A stretch of DNA of 47,751 nt from UBA1732 sp045114235 (lineage in GTDB: Bacteria; Verrucomicrobiota; Lentisphaeria; Victivallales; UBA1829). The stretch covers positions 1 to 47,751 of the forward strand of contig JBGUKB010000128.1 of the NCBI GenBank assembly GCA_045114235.1. The letters are read 5' to 3'. Below, one piece after another: positions 27,042-34,555 of this stretch. Within the stretch, counting starts at the first letter, position 1, and every line of letters starts with the position of its first letter. The notes under the pieces are model-generated. The model ran no database searches, was not told the DNA's origin, and saw only the letters and a list, made by a program, of their open reading frames with translations. The translations under genes were made by a program, and so were the position numbers.

Positions 27042-29117
27042 TCAGTGCAGGCTGGACGGACCTCCGTTCGAGAACCTGGTGCCCTGCCAGCCGCCTCCGC
27101 CTCCGTTTCCGCCGCTGCGGCCGGTGCAGTAGTATTCCCGGTTGGTGTAGAGCGGCCGGCGGTCGCCGTTTTCGTCCTTCGTCCAGACCGCGGTCGCGTC
27201 CAGCCAGTCGAGCCCGGCGCGGCGGAATTCCGGGTCGCTGAGCACGGCGAGCGCGCTCACATAATACGAAAAGTATCCGGCATGCTCCGGGTAAAGCTGC
27301 ATGGCGCGGGTCCAGGCGTCTTCGAGGGAAGGGCTTCCCGAGAGGAGCGGGACGAATTCGGTGAGGTAGTACAGCCAGCCGATGTCCGACATGGACATGC
27401 CGTCGACCTGCTCCAGCGCGATCGGGATGAGTGCGGTCTCGGTGAAGACGGGCAGGATCATGCGTCCCGCCTCGAACGGGCGGAAGTACTGGCCGTCCTC
27501 CGTCCTGATCCTGCCGATCGGCTTCGCCTCGGCGGTCGTTTCGATCCTGTTGATCCTGTTCGTGTCGTTCAGCCGGTAGAGCGCGTTGGAGACGCGCTGC
27601 GCCTCGCCGTTCGTCTGCGCCGAGGCGAAGACCTGCCCGACGTCGGGCGCGCGGTAGCCGCCGCGCCGGGGGCGTCCCATGGACCCGGAGACGGTCACGG
27701 TGTCCTGTTCCACCTCGAAATAGGAGAGCGCGCCGGACCGGTAGTCCATTCCGGGCTTGAAGCGTCCGCGGAGATACTCTTCCCATTCGCTTTTGTCTTC
27801 GTAGGACCCCCATTCCTCGTCGAAAACGGCCCAGGCGAGGTGCGGCAGGAGGTCGTAGCGGCGGTCGGCGTCCTCGTCGTTGTAAGTCTGCTCGAAGAGG
27901 GCGGAGTCGATCTCGATCGTGATGTTGGTGAGCGTGTAGTAGGAGTGTTTGTTCCCGTCGTGCTCCTCGCTGGTCTCGACGTTGTCGCTCACGGTGTACT
28001 CATAGGGGACCTGGCGGTTGAAGATGTCGTCGAAGAGCTTCTTCCCGCCTTTCGCGTAGCGGTCGAGCGCCCCGGCATCGTCGGCGTTGCCGAAGGTTTC
28101 GGTCGAGTCGGAGAAGTCGATGTGCAGGGGGAGGATCTCGGACTGGTTGGAAAAATCCTCGTCGAACTCGCACTCGAAGTCGCCCCACCAGTTCCCGCTG
28201 AAGTTCAGGCGGAGGAGGCGGTCGAGGCCGCACCAGTCGCGGGCGTGGATCATGTCGTAGAAATGCTTGTCTCCGAGGTACACCGAGAGGTCGGTTGACG
28301 GATTGGTCGTGAGGGAGGGCATGCCGACGAACTTGAACTTGGTGCCGGCTGCGATGCCGTACGCGCGGTTCTCGGTGTGCCCGGTGAAATCGTTGTGGAA
28401 CGCGGAATAGTCCAGGATGGATTCGAGCATGGAGACGTACGGCCCGCGCCAGGCGTAGTCCTTGACGAAGACGGGCGTGACGTGTTCGTAGATGCCGTTG
28501 TTTCCGACGAGGTTCAGGTACTTGATGTAGAAGTCGCTGGCCTCGGAATCGTACGTGATGCCGTTGTTCTTCGCCGCCTGCTGCGCCGCGCCGAACCCGA
28601 TCAGCGGGCCGGCGAACGAGATGCGCGCCTGAAGCTGGGAGACGAGGTCGTCGAGGGCGTCGAGATAGCGCTTTTCCTTCTCCACGCGCAGGACTTCCTG
28701 CACGAGCTTCTCCACGTTCAGGGAGCCGTCTTCGTTGTAGAACTCCCTTTTCTCCGGGAAGAGCGTGAATTCCTCCTGCGTGAGCGGCTGCGGGAGGTCG
28801 GAGAAGAACTCCGCCGCGTTCGAGTTCGGATTATCCAGGACGCCCTTCGCGAAGAAGGGGTCGGAGATCAGTGTCCCGGTCGCGCGCACCAGGTTCAGTT
28901 CGCCGATCAGGTTCAGGGAGTGCTTCTGCCATTCCGCCGCGGTCAGCGCGGCGGCGTCCGCGCCGTTCTGCGCCTTCACTTTGCCCCGGATCACGGTCTG
29001 GACGTCGAACAGCAGCAGGACGGCGATGATGACGAGGATGAGCGCGACGACCGCCAGGATGAGCACCTGGCCATGTTCGCCGCGATCGCACCTTATTGTT
29101 TTTATGTCGCGTTTCAT
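27042..29117 (-). CDS. TadG-like pilus-associated membrane protein
   Basis: 691 aa. The N-terminus has the Tad-type pattern: basic head, GEHGQVLILAVVALILV, then a single membrane helix (about 17-40), then the AQNGADAAALTAA segment typical of the putative Flp pilus-assembly TadE/G-like family. The rest (about 70-690) is a large extracytoplasmic region, rich in aromatic and acidic residues, with no domain I recognise. Such proteins are thought to be minor components or tip proteins of Tad/Flp systems, processed or not. It starts 6 bases after the TadE-like gene (GGAG 9 bases upstream of the ATG). No Tad ATPase, secretin or prepilin peptidase is in the window. Confidence 0.7.
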   Translation of the reverse strand: MKRDIKTIRCDRGEHGQVLILAVVALILVIIAVLLLFDVQTVIRGKVKAQNGADAAALTAAEWQKHSLNLIGELNLVRATGTLISDPFFAKGVLDNPNSNAAEFFSDLPQPLTQEEFTLFPEKREFYNEDGSLNVEKLVQEVLRVEKEKRYLDALDDLVSQLQARISFAGPLIGFGAAQQAAKNNGITYDSEASDFYIKYLNLVGNNGIYEHVTPVFVKDYAWRGPYVSMLESILDYSAFHNDFTGHTENRAYGIAAGTKFKFVGMPSLTTNPSTDLSVYLGDKHFYDMIHARDWCGLDRLLRLNFSGNWWGDFECEFDEDFSNQSEILPLHIDFSDSTETFGNADDAGALDRYAKGGKKLFDDIFNRQVPYEYTVSDNVETSEEHDGNKHSYYTLTNITIEIDSALFEQTYNDEDADRRYDLLPHLAWAVFDEEWGSYEDKSEWEEYLRGRFKPGMDYRSGALSYFEVEQDTVTVSGSMGRPRRGGYRAPDVGQVFASAQTNGEAQRVSNALYRLNDTNRINRIETTAEAKPIGRIRTEDGQYFRPFEAGRMILPVFTETALIPIALEQVDGMSMSDIGWLYYLTEFVPLLSGSPSLEDAWTRAMQLYPEHAGYFSYYVSALAVLSDPEFRRAGLDWLDATAVWTKDENGDRRPLYTNREYYCTGRSGGNGGGGGWQGTRFSNGGPSSLH

Positions 29118-29123
29118 GCGCCG

Positions 29124-29837
29124 TCACTCCAGGAAAGCCGAGGAATGGTTCGTGAGCTCGACCTCGCTCGAAATGTCGATGGAGTCGCGCCCGGTGAGCC
29201 AGTCGTGCAGGGGGATTTCCAGCGGGTAGTGGACGAACTCGAAATCGAAGCGCGTGGTCTCGCCGAAACTCTGCACCGACGCGTCCACATAGTGCCTTTT
29301 GCTTTTGCCGCAGATGGAACAGCTGCCGGACAGGCGTTCGCCGTAGTGGATACAGTGGTAATTCGTGTGGAACCGTTCTTCGCCGACCCAGTTGGCGTAC
29401 TCCACGTTGCGGTTGCCCTCCATGAAGCCGCGCAGAAGGGATTTCTCCGATTCCACCCCGGTCCAGTCGGAGTAGATGTTGCGGCCCGGCGTCACCATGG
29501 CGCCGGAGACGGGCGCGGCCTTGATCAGAGCCTCGCGGATGGCAAACTCGTCGCGGAATCCGACGGCGGCTGAGCGCGCCCCGCGGAAGGCGGCGTAGTC
29601 GGTGACCATGTCGGCGAGCGCGAGCTGGAAAAGCTGGAGGATGCCGAAGAGGATCAGCCCGAGCAGGAGCATGGAGAGGAAGGATTCGAGGATCGCGGAC
29701 CCGTGCTCGCCTTTTCTTTGTGTATACAGGCAATGCCCCGCGAACCCCGCTGCGGGCTTCGCCGCCTCGGAGCCGGTCTCAACGCCACGGAATCCCTTTG
29801 TCCCGCGGTTCAGGAAATGTCGGGGCACAAAATGCAC
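29124..29837 (-). CDS. TadE-like pseudopilin
   Basis: 237 aa if the GTG at 29,837 (GGAAAGGG 7 bases upstream) is the start; the first 40 residues are unlike the family, so a later start near residue 36 is possible. The prepilin-type site GEHG|SAILES (Glu at +5) is followed by a membrane helix SMLLLGLILFGILQLFQLAL, the TadE-family signature. The remaining 150 residues are soluble, with four Cys (including two close pairs, SGSCSICG) that may form disulphides. TadE proteins are minor pilins that seed Flp pili or similar type IV-like filaments. It lies between the 89-residue pilin-like gene and the TadG-like gene. Confidence 0.68.
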   Translation of the reverse strand: MHFVPRHFLNRGTKGFRGVETGSEAAKPAAGFAGHCLYTQRKGEHGSAILESFLSMLLLGLILFGILQLFQLALADMVTDYAAFRGARSAAVGFRDEFAIREALIKAAPVSGAMVTPGRNIYSDWTGVESEKSLLRGFMEGNRNVEYANWVGEERFHTNYHCIHYGERLSGSCSICGKSKRHYVDASVQSFGETTRFDFEFVHYPLEIPLHDWLTGRDSIDISSEVELTNHSSAFLE

Positions 29838-29924
29838 AAATACGCCCTTTCCGGAAACGATTCAGACACGGGCGGCGTACAGGCGACGCTCCCCGTGTCC
29901 GGTCATCAGGCGAAAACGGTCCGG

Positions 29925-30194
29925 TCAGAAATTGATCTCGGAGGGACCGTTCTTGTCCATGTTTCTCATCTGCTGCAGGGAATCGCCGTTTTCGCCGGCG
30001 GCATCGGCCGCGGCGGAGTCGTTGCTGATCGCGGAGGTCGTTCCGGCGATCAGCTGCCTGATCTTGTCGCCGAAGATACCGAGCACGGTCAGGGCAGCCA
30101 CCGCGACGAGCGCGATGATGATGATGTACTCCAGGATGGCCTGTCCGCCGGAGGAACGGCGTTTCATTCCGTAGTGCTTTCTGTTGAATTTCAT
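29925..30194 (-). CDS. Flp/Tad-type pilin
   Basis: 89 aa. A short basic leader (KRRSSGG), then GG|QAILEYIIIIALVAV with Glu at +5 and Tyr at +6 after the cut, the class III (Flp) prepilin pattern, one membrane helix, and a short soluble tail rich in Asp, Ser and Ala. The size is right for the major Flp-like pilin. AAGGAG stands 7 bases before the ATG. It is 36 bases downstream of a second small pilin-like gene. Confidence 0.78.
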   Translation of the reverse strand: MKFNRKHYGMKRRSSGGQAILEYIIIIALVAVAALTVLGIFGDKIRQLIAGTTSAISNDSAAADAAGENGDSLQQMRNMDKNGPSEINF

Positions 30195-30230
30195 ATCAGG
30201 ACTCCTTGGTTCGAAGTTGTGTTACTTTGG

Positions 30231-30392
30231 TCAGGGTTCCCAGGCGATCAGCGTCAGAATGCGCCATCCGTACTCCAGGAAGACCCGCATGAGGAGGAAA
30301 AGCGTGAGGGCGACGAGCACGACCGTGAAGAGCATCACGGTATACTCCGCGAGCACCTGTCCGGATTCGCCTTTGCGCGCGCGCCGTCTCAT
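30231..30392 (-). CDS. 53-residue pilin-like protein
   Basis: A gene too short for usual cut-offs, found on the reverse strand with GGAGG 6 bases before its ATG and a promoter directly upstream. It encodes 53 aa: basic head MRRRARKGESG, then G|QVLAEYTVMLFTVV with Glu at +5 and Tyr at +6, one membrane helix, and a tail of about 20 residues (GWRILTLIAWEP end). The processing site is the same as in the neighbouring 89-residue pilin, so it is probably a second or minor Flp-type pilin and the first gene of the group. Confidence 0.72.
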   Translation of the reverse strand: MRRRARKGESGQVLAEYTVMLFTVVLVALTLFLLMRVFLEYGWRILTLIAWEP

Positions 30393-30411
30393 TTTTCTCC
30401 TCCGTTACAAT

Positions 30412-30439
30412 ACGATAGCATATTTTTTACAGGTTTCAA
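30412..30439 (-). promoter_or_regulatory. Predicted promoter of the pilin-like group
   Basis: Reverse strand: -35 TTGAAA (complement of 30,434-30,439), 16 bases, -10 TATCGT (complement of 30,412-30,417), 19 bases before the 53-residue gene. An A-rich tract (T-rich in sense) lies at 30,441-30,480. Confidence 0.5.
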
Positions 30440-30523
30440 ATCAAAAAAACGACAAAAACGGAAAAAAAGGAAAGAAAATGCGCCGGATGCAAGGCCTTCC
30501 GTTTTTCCGGCGGCGGGAGCCGG

Positions 30524-31609
30524 TCATTTGTCGTTTTTCTTCTTCGAGCTGTTTTTCTTGTTGTTCTTCGCGGCGGATTTCGCGACGTCGTCGAGGAATT
30601 CCTCGGCGAGGTTCAGCGTGAAGACGGCGTCATTGCCTTTCGGCTCGTGCTTGAGCGTGGAGAGCGGGTTGGAGCCGCCGCCCTTCTGGATGAGCTTGCC
30701 ATCCTTGCCGATCTCGAAGGACGCGCTGGTGAGCATGGTGTAGAGGGTCACGAAGCCGTCGACGGTGCGGAAGACCTCGTCGCGGACGGCGGAGGTGGTG
30801 CAGCGGAGCGTGACGGCAGCGTCGAGGGAGCCTCGGGAGCCTTCGGTGAGGCGGACGAAAATCGCCTTGAGGTTGTTGCGGATGTCCTCGATGTCCGGGT
30901 CCTCCTCGTCGATCTCGATGGAGCCGTCCCCGGCCTTGATCTTCGTCTTTTTCTCCTCGGCGGTGCGCGGACGGGATTCCTCCGCGGCCTTCATCTTGCC
31001 CTGGACGTAGGCGGCGTCGACCATGGCGGAGACGAGTGCGCCCTTGGTCTTCATGCCGGTGACCAGCATGGACGTTTCCGGGTTCGCGGTCCAGACGAAC
31101 GGCTTGGTGTCCGGGAGGTTGATCGCCAGGCGGCACTGCATGATATCGTCGGAGACGAACTCGAAGATGGCGAGGGAGTCGGTCTCGCCGTTGATGGTGT
31201 GGATCTTCAGGATGCGCACGCCGGAGACGGTGGACGCCTCGGTCTTGATGTCCTCGCGTCCGGCGAGGCGCTTGTAGATGGCGTTGACGCGGCCGGGGGC
31301 GTAGAGGACGACGTCCATGAGGGAATGTTCGAAGTCGCCGGGGTCGATCTCGGTGAGGAAGAATGCGACGTCGCCGGTGAGGTCCTCCTTGACCATCGCC
31401 ACTTCGTTGAGGTTGTTTTCGAGGTCGACGCCGTCCTTGAAGAGGAGCGTCTGGAGCGCGGGCGAGTTGACCGCCTTGTTCGCGTTGACGTAGAGGGCGA
31501 ACTTCGCGTTCGAGGGGATGTAGGTCTCGGAGACCGCGAGGAGGGACGGCGCGAATGCCGCAAGCGCGAGGAGGAACGCGGCGGATTTGATGCTGGACAG
31601 GAATTTCAT
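30524..31609 (-). CDS. Secreted protein of unknown function
   Basis: 361 aa with a Sec signal peptide (about 1-26, cut after LLAV or LLA). I do not recognise the family. The body is alpha/beta, begins with a strand-rich segment ETYIPSNAKFALYVNANKAV (about 28-46), which resembles periplasmic proteins of the DUF3352 style by eye only, and ends in a Lys/Asn-rich tail. A charged insert (about 205-240, KKTKIKAGDGSIEIDEEDPD) may be disordered. It follows the three SecD-head-like lipoproteins by 28 bases and is probably in the same transcript. Confidence 0.72.
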   Translation of the reverse strand: MKFLSSIKSAAFLLALAAFAPSLLAVSETYIPSNAKFALYVNANKAVNSPALQTLLFKDGVDLENNLNEVAMVKEDLTGDVAFFLTEIDPGDFEHSLMDVVLYAPGRVNAIYKRLAGREDIKTEASTVSGVRILKIHTINGETDSLAIFEFVSDDIMQCRLAINLPDTKPFVWTANPETSMLVTGMKTKGALVSAMVDAAYVQGKMKAAEESRPRTAEEKKTKIKAGDGSIEIDEEDPDIEDIRNNLKAIFVRLTEGSRGSLDAAVTLRCTTSAVRDEVFRTVDGFVTLYTMLTSASFEIGKDGKLIQKGGGSNPLSTLKHEPKGNDAVFTLNLAEEFLDDVAKSAAKNNKKNSSKKKNDK

Positions 31610-31637
31610 GGCTGGCGTCCTTTCTGCCGATAGGCCT

Positions 31638-32222
31638 TTATTGCTGGGAGAAGTGCATGAAGTTGCGGATGGCGTTCGCCTCGAGGTTCAGCGCGGCGGG
31701 CTCGTCGAACGGGCCGTCGACGACCACGGTGTCCACGTCGGAGTAGAGGAACCGCGGCTTGAACGTACGGTAGGAAACGCCGTCGATGAGGAAGGCGAAC
31801 GTTTTCGACGTGTCGTCGCTTGTATCGAGGCTGAGCTTGCGCCAAGCCTTCCCGCCGTCCTGGGTGAGGTGGAGGCGGAGCTTGTAGAAACCGGGCAGGT
31901 CGTTGACCGCGATGGCCTCGATGGAGATGATGTCGGAGGAGTCGAGCAGGGGGGTCCTGTCGATGACGATCTCGTCGCCGAACATGGTCCCGACCTCGAG
32001 CTCCTTGTCGGCGCCGCGCTTGTGGCGGATGATCTCGTGGATGGAGACCACGCCGAACTCGCCGGGCTCCCCGACGACCGGCTTGTAGACGTCGGTTTTG
32101 TTGTCGACGTTGAGCGGGTCCAGGATGCTGGAGGCGCTGCCGCCGCACGAGGCGAGCAGGGAGAGCGCCCCAAGGCAGAACGTCGTGCAAAGGAAACGGA
32201 ATGTGTGTTTCGATGTTGTCAT
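31638..32222 (-). CDS. Lipoprotein with SecD P1-head-like domain (copy A)
   Basis: 194 aa. A lipoprotein signal (lipobox LLASC near residue 22-26) precedes a domain that resembles the periplasmic P1 head of SecD: LLDSSDIISIEAIAV, then GFYKLRLHLTQDGGKAW, FAFLIDGVSYRTF and VVVDGPFDEPAALNLE, matching the SecD pattern of an LT/DI opening, a strand with Asp-Gly-x-V and a final I-x-G-x-F-x-x-x-E/A. In SecD this domain moves with translocating protein; here it stands alone on a lipid anchor. It is the third of three tandem paralogues and starts 6 bases after copy B. What it does is unknown. Confidence 0.7.
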   Translation of the reverse strand: MTTSKHTFRFLCTTFCLGALSLLASCGGSASSILDPLNVDNKTDVYKPVVGEPGEFGVVSIHEIIRHKRGADKELEVGTMFGDEIVIDRTPLLDSSDIISIEAIAVNDLPGFYKLRLHLTQDGGKAWRKLSLDTSDDTSKTFAFLIDGVSYRTFKPRFLYSDVDTVVVDGPFDEPAALNLEANAIRNFMHFSQQ

Positions 32223-32228
32223 AGGCCG

Positions 32229-32792
32229 TTATTTGAGCCGGAAAAAGTTTCTGGCGGAGTTGTCTTCAAGTTTCTTTGCGGTGGCGGGGTCGAACGGGCC
32301 GTCCACGATGATGGAGTCGGTGACGTCGTCGTAGAGCAGGCGCGGGACGAACGTGCGGTAGACGATGCCGTCGATGATGAACGCGACGTGCGTGGCCCTG
32401 TTCGGGAGGCTGAGCCCGATCCAGTGGCGCCGTCCGCGGTCGGTCAGCTTCAGCTCGAGGCTGTAGTAGGGCGGCTGCTTTTCGATCGGGATCGCCTTGA
32501 TCTTCTTGACGTCGGCGGAGTCCAGCAGGATCGCCTTGTTCAGGCAGATGTCGTCGCCGAACATCGTGGGCGCCATGATCTCCTTGTCGGTGCCGCGGCG
32601 CAGGGTGATGATCTCCTGGATCTCGATGATGCCTTCCAGCGGGCGGTCGGACATGTCGAGATTCTCCGGGTCGAACGCATGGTCGATGTCCTCGGCGGAG
32701 CAGCCCTTCGCCCCCGCGCCGCAGCAGAAGACGGCGGTGAAGAGAAGCATGACGGCGGGCAGCGCCCGGCGGATGTGTTTCCAATATCCCAT
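32229..32792 (-). CDS. Lipoprotein with SecD P1-head-like domain (copy B)
   Basis: 187 aa. Signal with Cys pair FCCG (residues 22-25). The same domain as its neighbours: LLDSADVKKIKAIPI, YYSLELKLTDRGRRHWIGLSL, VAFIIDGIVYRTFVPR and SIIVDGPFDPATAKKLE. Compared with copies A and C it has an extra Gly-Cys-rich lead, otherwise the core aligns without gaps. Start 7 bases after copy C, so coupled translation is likely. Confidence 0.7.
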   Translation of the reverse strand: MGYWKHIRRALPAVMLLFTAVFCCGAGAKGCSAEDIDHAFDPENLDMSDRPLEGIIEIQEIITLRRGTDKEIMAPTMFGDDICLNKAILLDSADVKKIKAIPIEKQPPYYSLELKLTDRGRRHWIGLSLPNRATHVAFIIDGIVYRTFVPRLLYDDVTDSIIVDGPFDPATAKKLEDNSARNFFRLK

Positions 32793-32799
32793 ATCGGGC

Positions 32800-33348
32800 T
32801 TATTTCCTCATTTTGAAGTAGTTGTATTTCGAATGGTTCTGAAGCGCCAGCGCGGTCGCCTGGTCGAACGGGCCGTCCACGATGACCGAGAGCGCGTCGT
32901 CGGCGATCTGGCGTGGGACGAACCCGCGGTACACGGTGCCGTCGATGACGAACGCCAGCTGGGTTCCTTTGTGCTGGACGCTGAGGTTGATCCACAGCTT
33001 GTGGCCGCGGTCGGTCAGGTCGAAGCGGAGGTTGTAGAACCCCTGGTCTCCGGGGATCGCCACGGGCTGGATGTACTTGATCTCGGACGAGTCGAGCAGC
33101 TGGATGGAGTTGATCGTCACGTCGTCTCCGAAGTACGACGCCACGGTCCGTTCGATGCTGTCGCCGCGTTTGGGGCGGATGACTTCGTGGATGGAGACCA
33201 CGTTTTTCGGCGGCAGCTGCATTTCCTCCCAGTTATCCGGGTCCATGTACAAGTTGACCTCTTCGCTGTCGCAGCTGTGGTAGCCGCAGCAGAAGACGAC
33301 GGAGCAGAGCAGCGCAGCCGGCGCAAGAAGTTTGCGGATGGTTTTCAT
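32800..33348 (-). CDS. Lipoprotein with SecD P1-head-like domain (copy C, first of the operon)
   Basis: 182 aa. Signal with FCCG near residue 19-22. Core: VVSIHEVIRPKRGDSIER, FGDDVTINSIQLLDSSEI, FYNLRFDLTDRGHKLWINLS, LAFVIDGTVYRGFVPR, LSVIVDGPFDQATALALQ. This copy is closest to SecD by eye in the last three strands. It follows a promoter (33,387-33,414), heading copies B and A and the secreted unknown. Four genes of one type in a row suggest a protein complex or divergent ligand range; nothing in the sequence decides between them. Confidence 0.7.
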   Translation of the reverse strand: MKTIRKLLAPAALLCSVVFCCGYHSCDSEEVNLYMDPDNWEEMQLPPKNVVSIHEVIRPKRGDSIERTVASYFGDDVTINSIQLLDSSEIKYIQPVAIPGDQGFYNLRFDLTDRGHKLWINLSVQHKGTQLAFVIDGTVYRGFVPRQIADDALSVIVDGPFDQATALALQNHSKYNYFKMRK

Positions 33349-33386
33349 GAATATTCCCGAGGTTGGACGTGTGATTCGTAACTAAT

Positions 33387-33414
33387 AAGATAGACTCCAA
33401 ACGGGAAAATGCAA
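33387..33414 (-). promoter_or_regulatory. Predicted promoter of the SecD-head-like lipoprotein operon
   Basis: Reverse strand: -35 TTGCAT (complement of 33,409-33,414), 16 bases, -10 TATCTT (complement of 33,387-33,392), about 40 bases before the copy C ATG. It is divergent from the moxR promoter about 50 bases away. Confidence 0.5.
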
Positions 33415-33465
33415 CCTTTCTTTCTAAAAAAGAAGGGGAAAAAACGCCAAATGCCGGTTTCGGGG

Positions 33466-33493
33466 TTGAAAAATCCGCGGGACGGGGTATTAT
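33466..33493 (+). promoter_or_regulatory. Predicted promoter of the moxR operon
   Basis: -35 TTGAAA at 33,466-33,471, 16 bases, -10 TATTAT at 33,488-33,493 (an alternative TATAAT at 33,491-33,496 gives 19 bases). An A-rich tract at 33,424-33,447 lies just upstream. Confidence 0.6.
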
Positions 33494-33568
33494 AATTGCT
33501 GTTTTCGTGTCGCCGGGGCATCCGCGCCGCCGGTTTGGTTTCGCCGCAGTTTTACGGAGGTGCATGGT

Positions 33569-34516
33569 ATGGAAGAACAGACGTCCCGCCTGGAGACGAT
33601 CGGACGGATACGGACCCGTTTGAAACAGGTCATCCGCGGAAAAGACGAAGTGATCGATTTGCTGCTGAACGCGGTACTGGCGAACGGCCATGTGCTGCTG
33701 GACGACGTGCCGGGGGTGGGCAAGACCACGCTCGCCAAGGCGCTCGCCCTGACGGTGAAGGCGGATTTCAAGCGCATCCAGTTCACGTCCGACATGATGC
33801 CGTCGGACATCCTCGGGTCCTCGGTCTTCAACCAGCAGTCCGGCGAGTTCAAGTTCTACCCCGGCCCGGTCTTCGCGAACATCCTCCTCGGCGACGAGAT
33901 CAACCGCGCGTCGCCGCGCACGCAGTCGGCTCTGCTGGAGGCAATGAACGAGCACCAGGTGTCGATCGAGGGCGTCCGCTACGACCTGCCGAAGCCGTTC
34001 CTCGTGATCGCCACGGAGAACCCGGTGGAGTATTTCGGCACGTTCCCGCTGCCGGAAGCCCAGCTGGACCGCTTCGCCATGAAGTTTTCGCTCGGCTACC
34101 CCGACCCCGCCGAGGAGCTCGCCATGCTGAACGACCGCTGGCAGGATGACCCGCTGGACCGCCTCGAGCCCGTCATCACCTGCGCCGAGTTGATGGAGAT
34201 CCAGAAAGACGTGCGCGCCGTGACCATGGAGCAGTCCGTGCAGGAATACGCCCGCGCGCTCGTCGCCGCCACGCGCGACCCGGAGAACGGTTTCTCGCTC
34301 GGCGCCAGCCCGCGCGCCTTGCTCGACCTTGCACGCTGCGCACAGGCCCGCGCCCTGCTGAACGGACGGACGTTCGTGACGCCGGACGACGTGTCGTCGC
34401 TGGCCGGGCCGGTCCTGACGCACCGCCTGATCCTGAACCAGAAGAGCCGCCACGCGGGCGTTTCCGCTTCGGACCTGGTCGCCGCCGTCGTGAAGAAGAC
34501 GCGCGTCCCCGTCTGA
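33569..34516 (+). CDS. MoxR-family AAA+ ATPase
   Basis: 315 aa from the ATG at 33,569, 8 bases after GGAGG (the GTG at 33,560 falls inside that site). MoxR ATPases act as chaperones for assembly or insertion of metal and von Willebrand-type partners. Walker A GVGKTTL near residue 49, the conserved QFTSDMMPSDILGSSVF, Walker B ILLGDEINRASPRTQSALLEAM, sensor 1 ATENPVEYFGTFPLPEAQLDRF and the C-terminal lid with SLGASPRALLDLARCAQA. It opens a classic moxR-DUF58-transglutaminase operon. Confidence 0.93.
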   Translation: MEEQTSRLETIGRIRTRLKQVIRGKDEVIDLLLNAVLANGHVLLDDVPGVGKTTLAKALALTVKADFKRIQFTSDMMPSDILGSSVFNQQSGEFKFYPGPVFANILLGDEINRASPRTQSALLEAMNEHQVSIEGVRYDLPKPFLVIATENPVEYFGTFPLPEAQLDRFAMKFSLGYPDPAEELAMLNDRWQDDPLDRLEPVITCAELMEIQKDVRAVTMEQSVQEYARALVAATRDPENGFSLGASPRALLDLARCAQARALLNGRTFVTPDDVSSLAGPVLTHRLILNQKSRHAGVSASDLVAAVVKKTRVPV

Positions 34517-34555
34517 GCCTGAGCAAGAACCCCATTCGGGAAAGGAATCCCTGAT

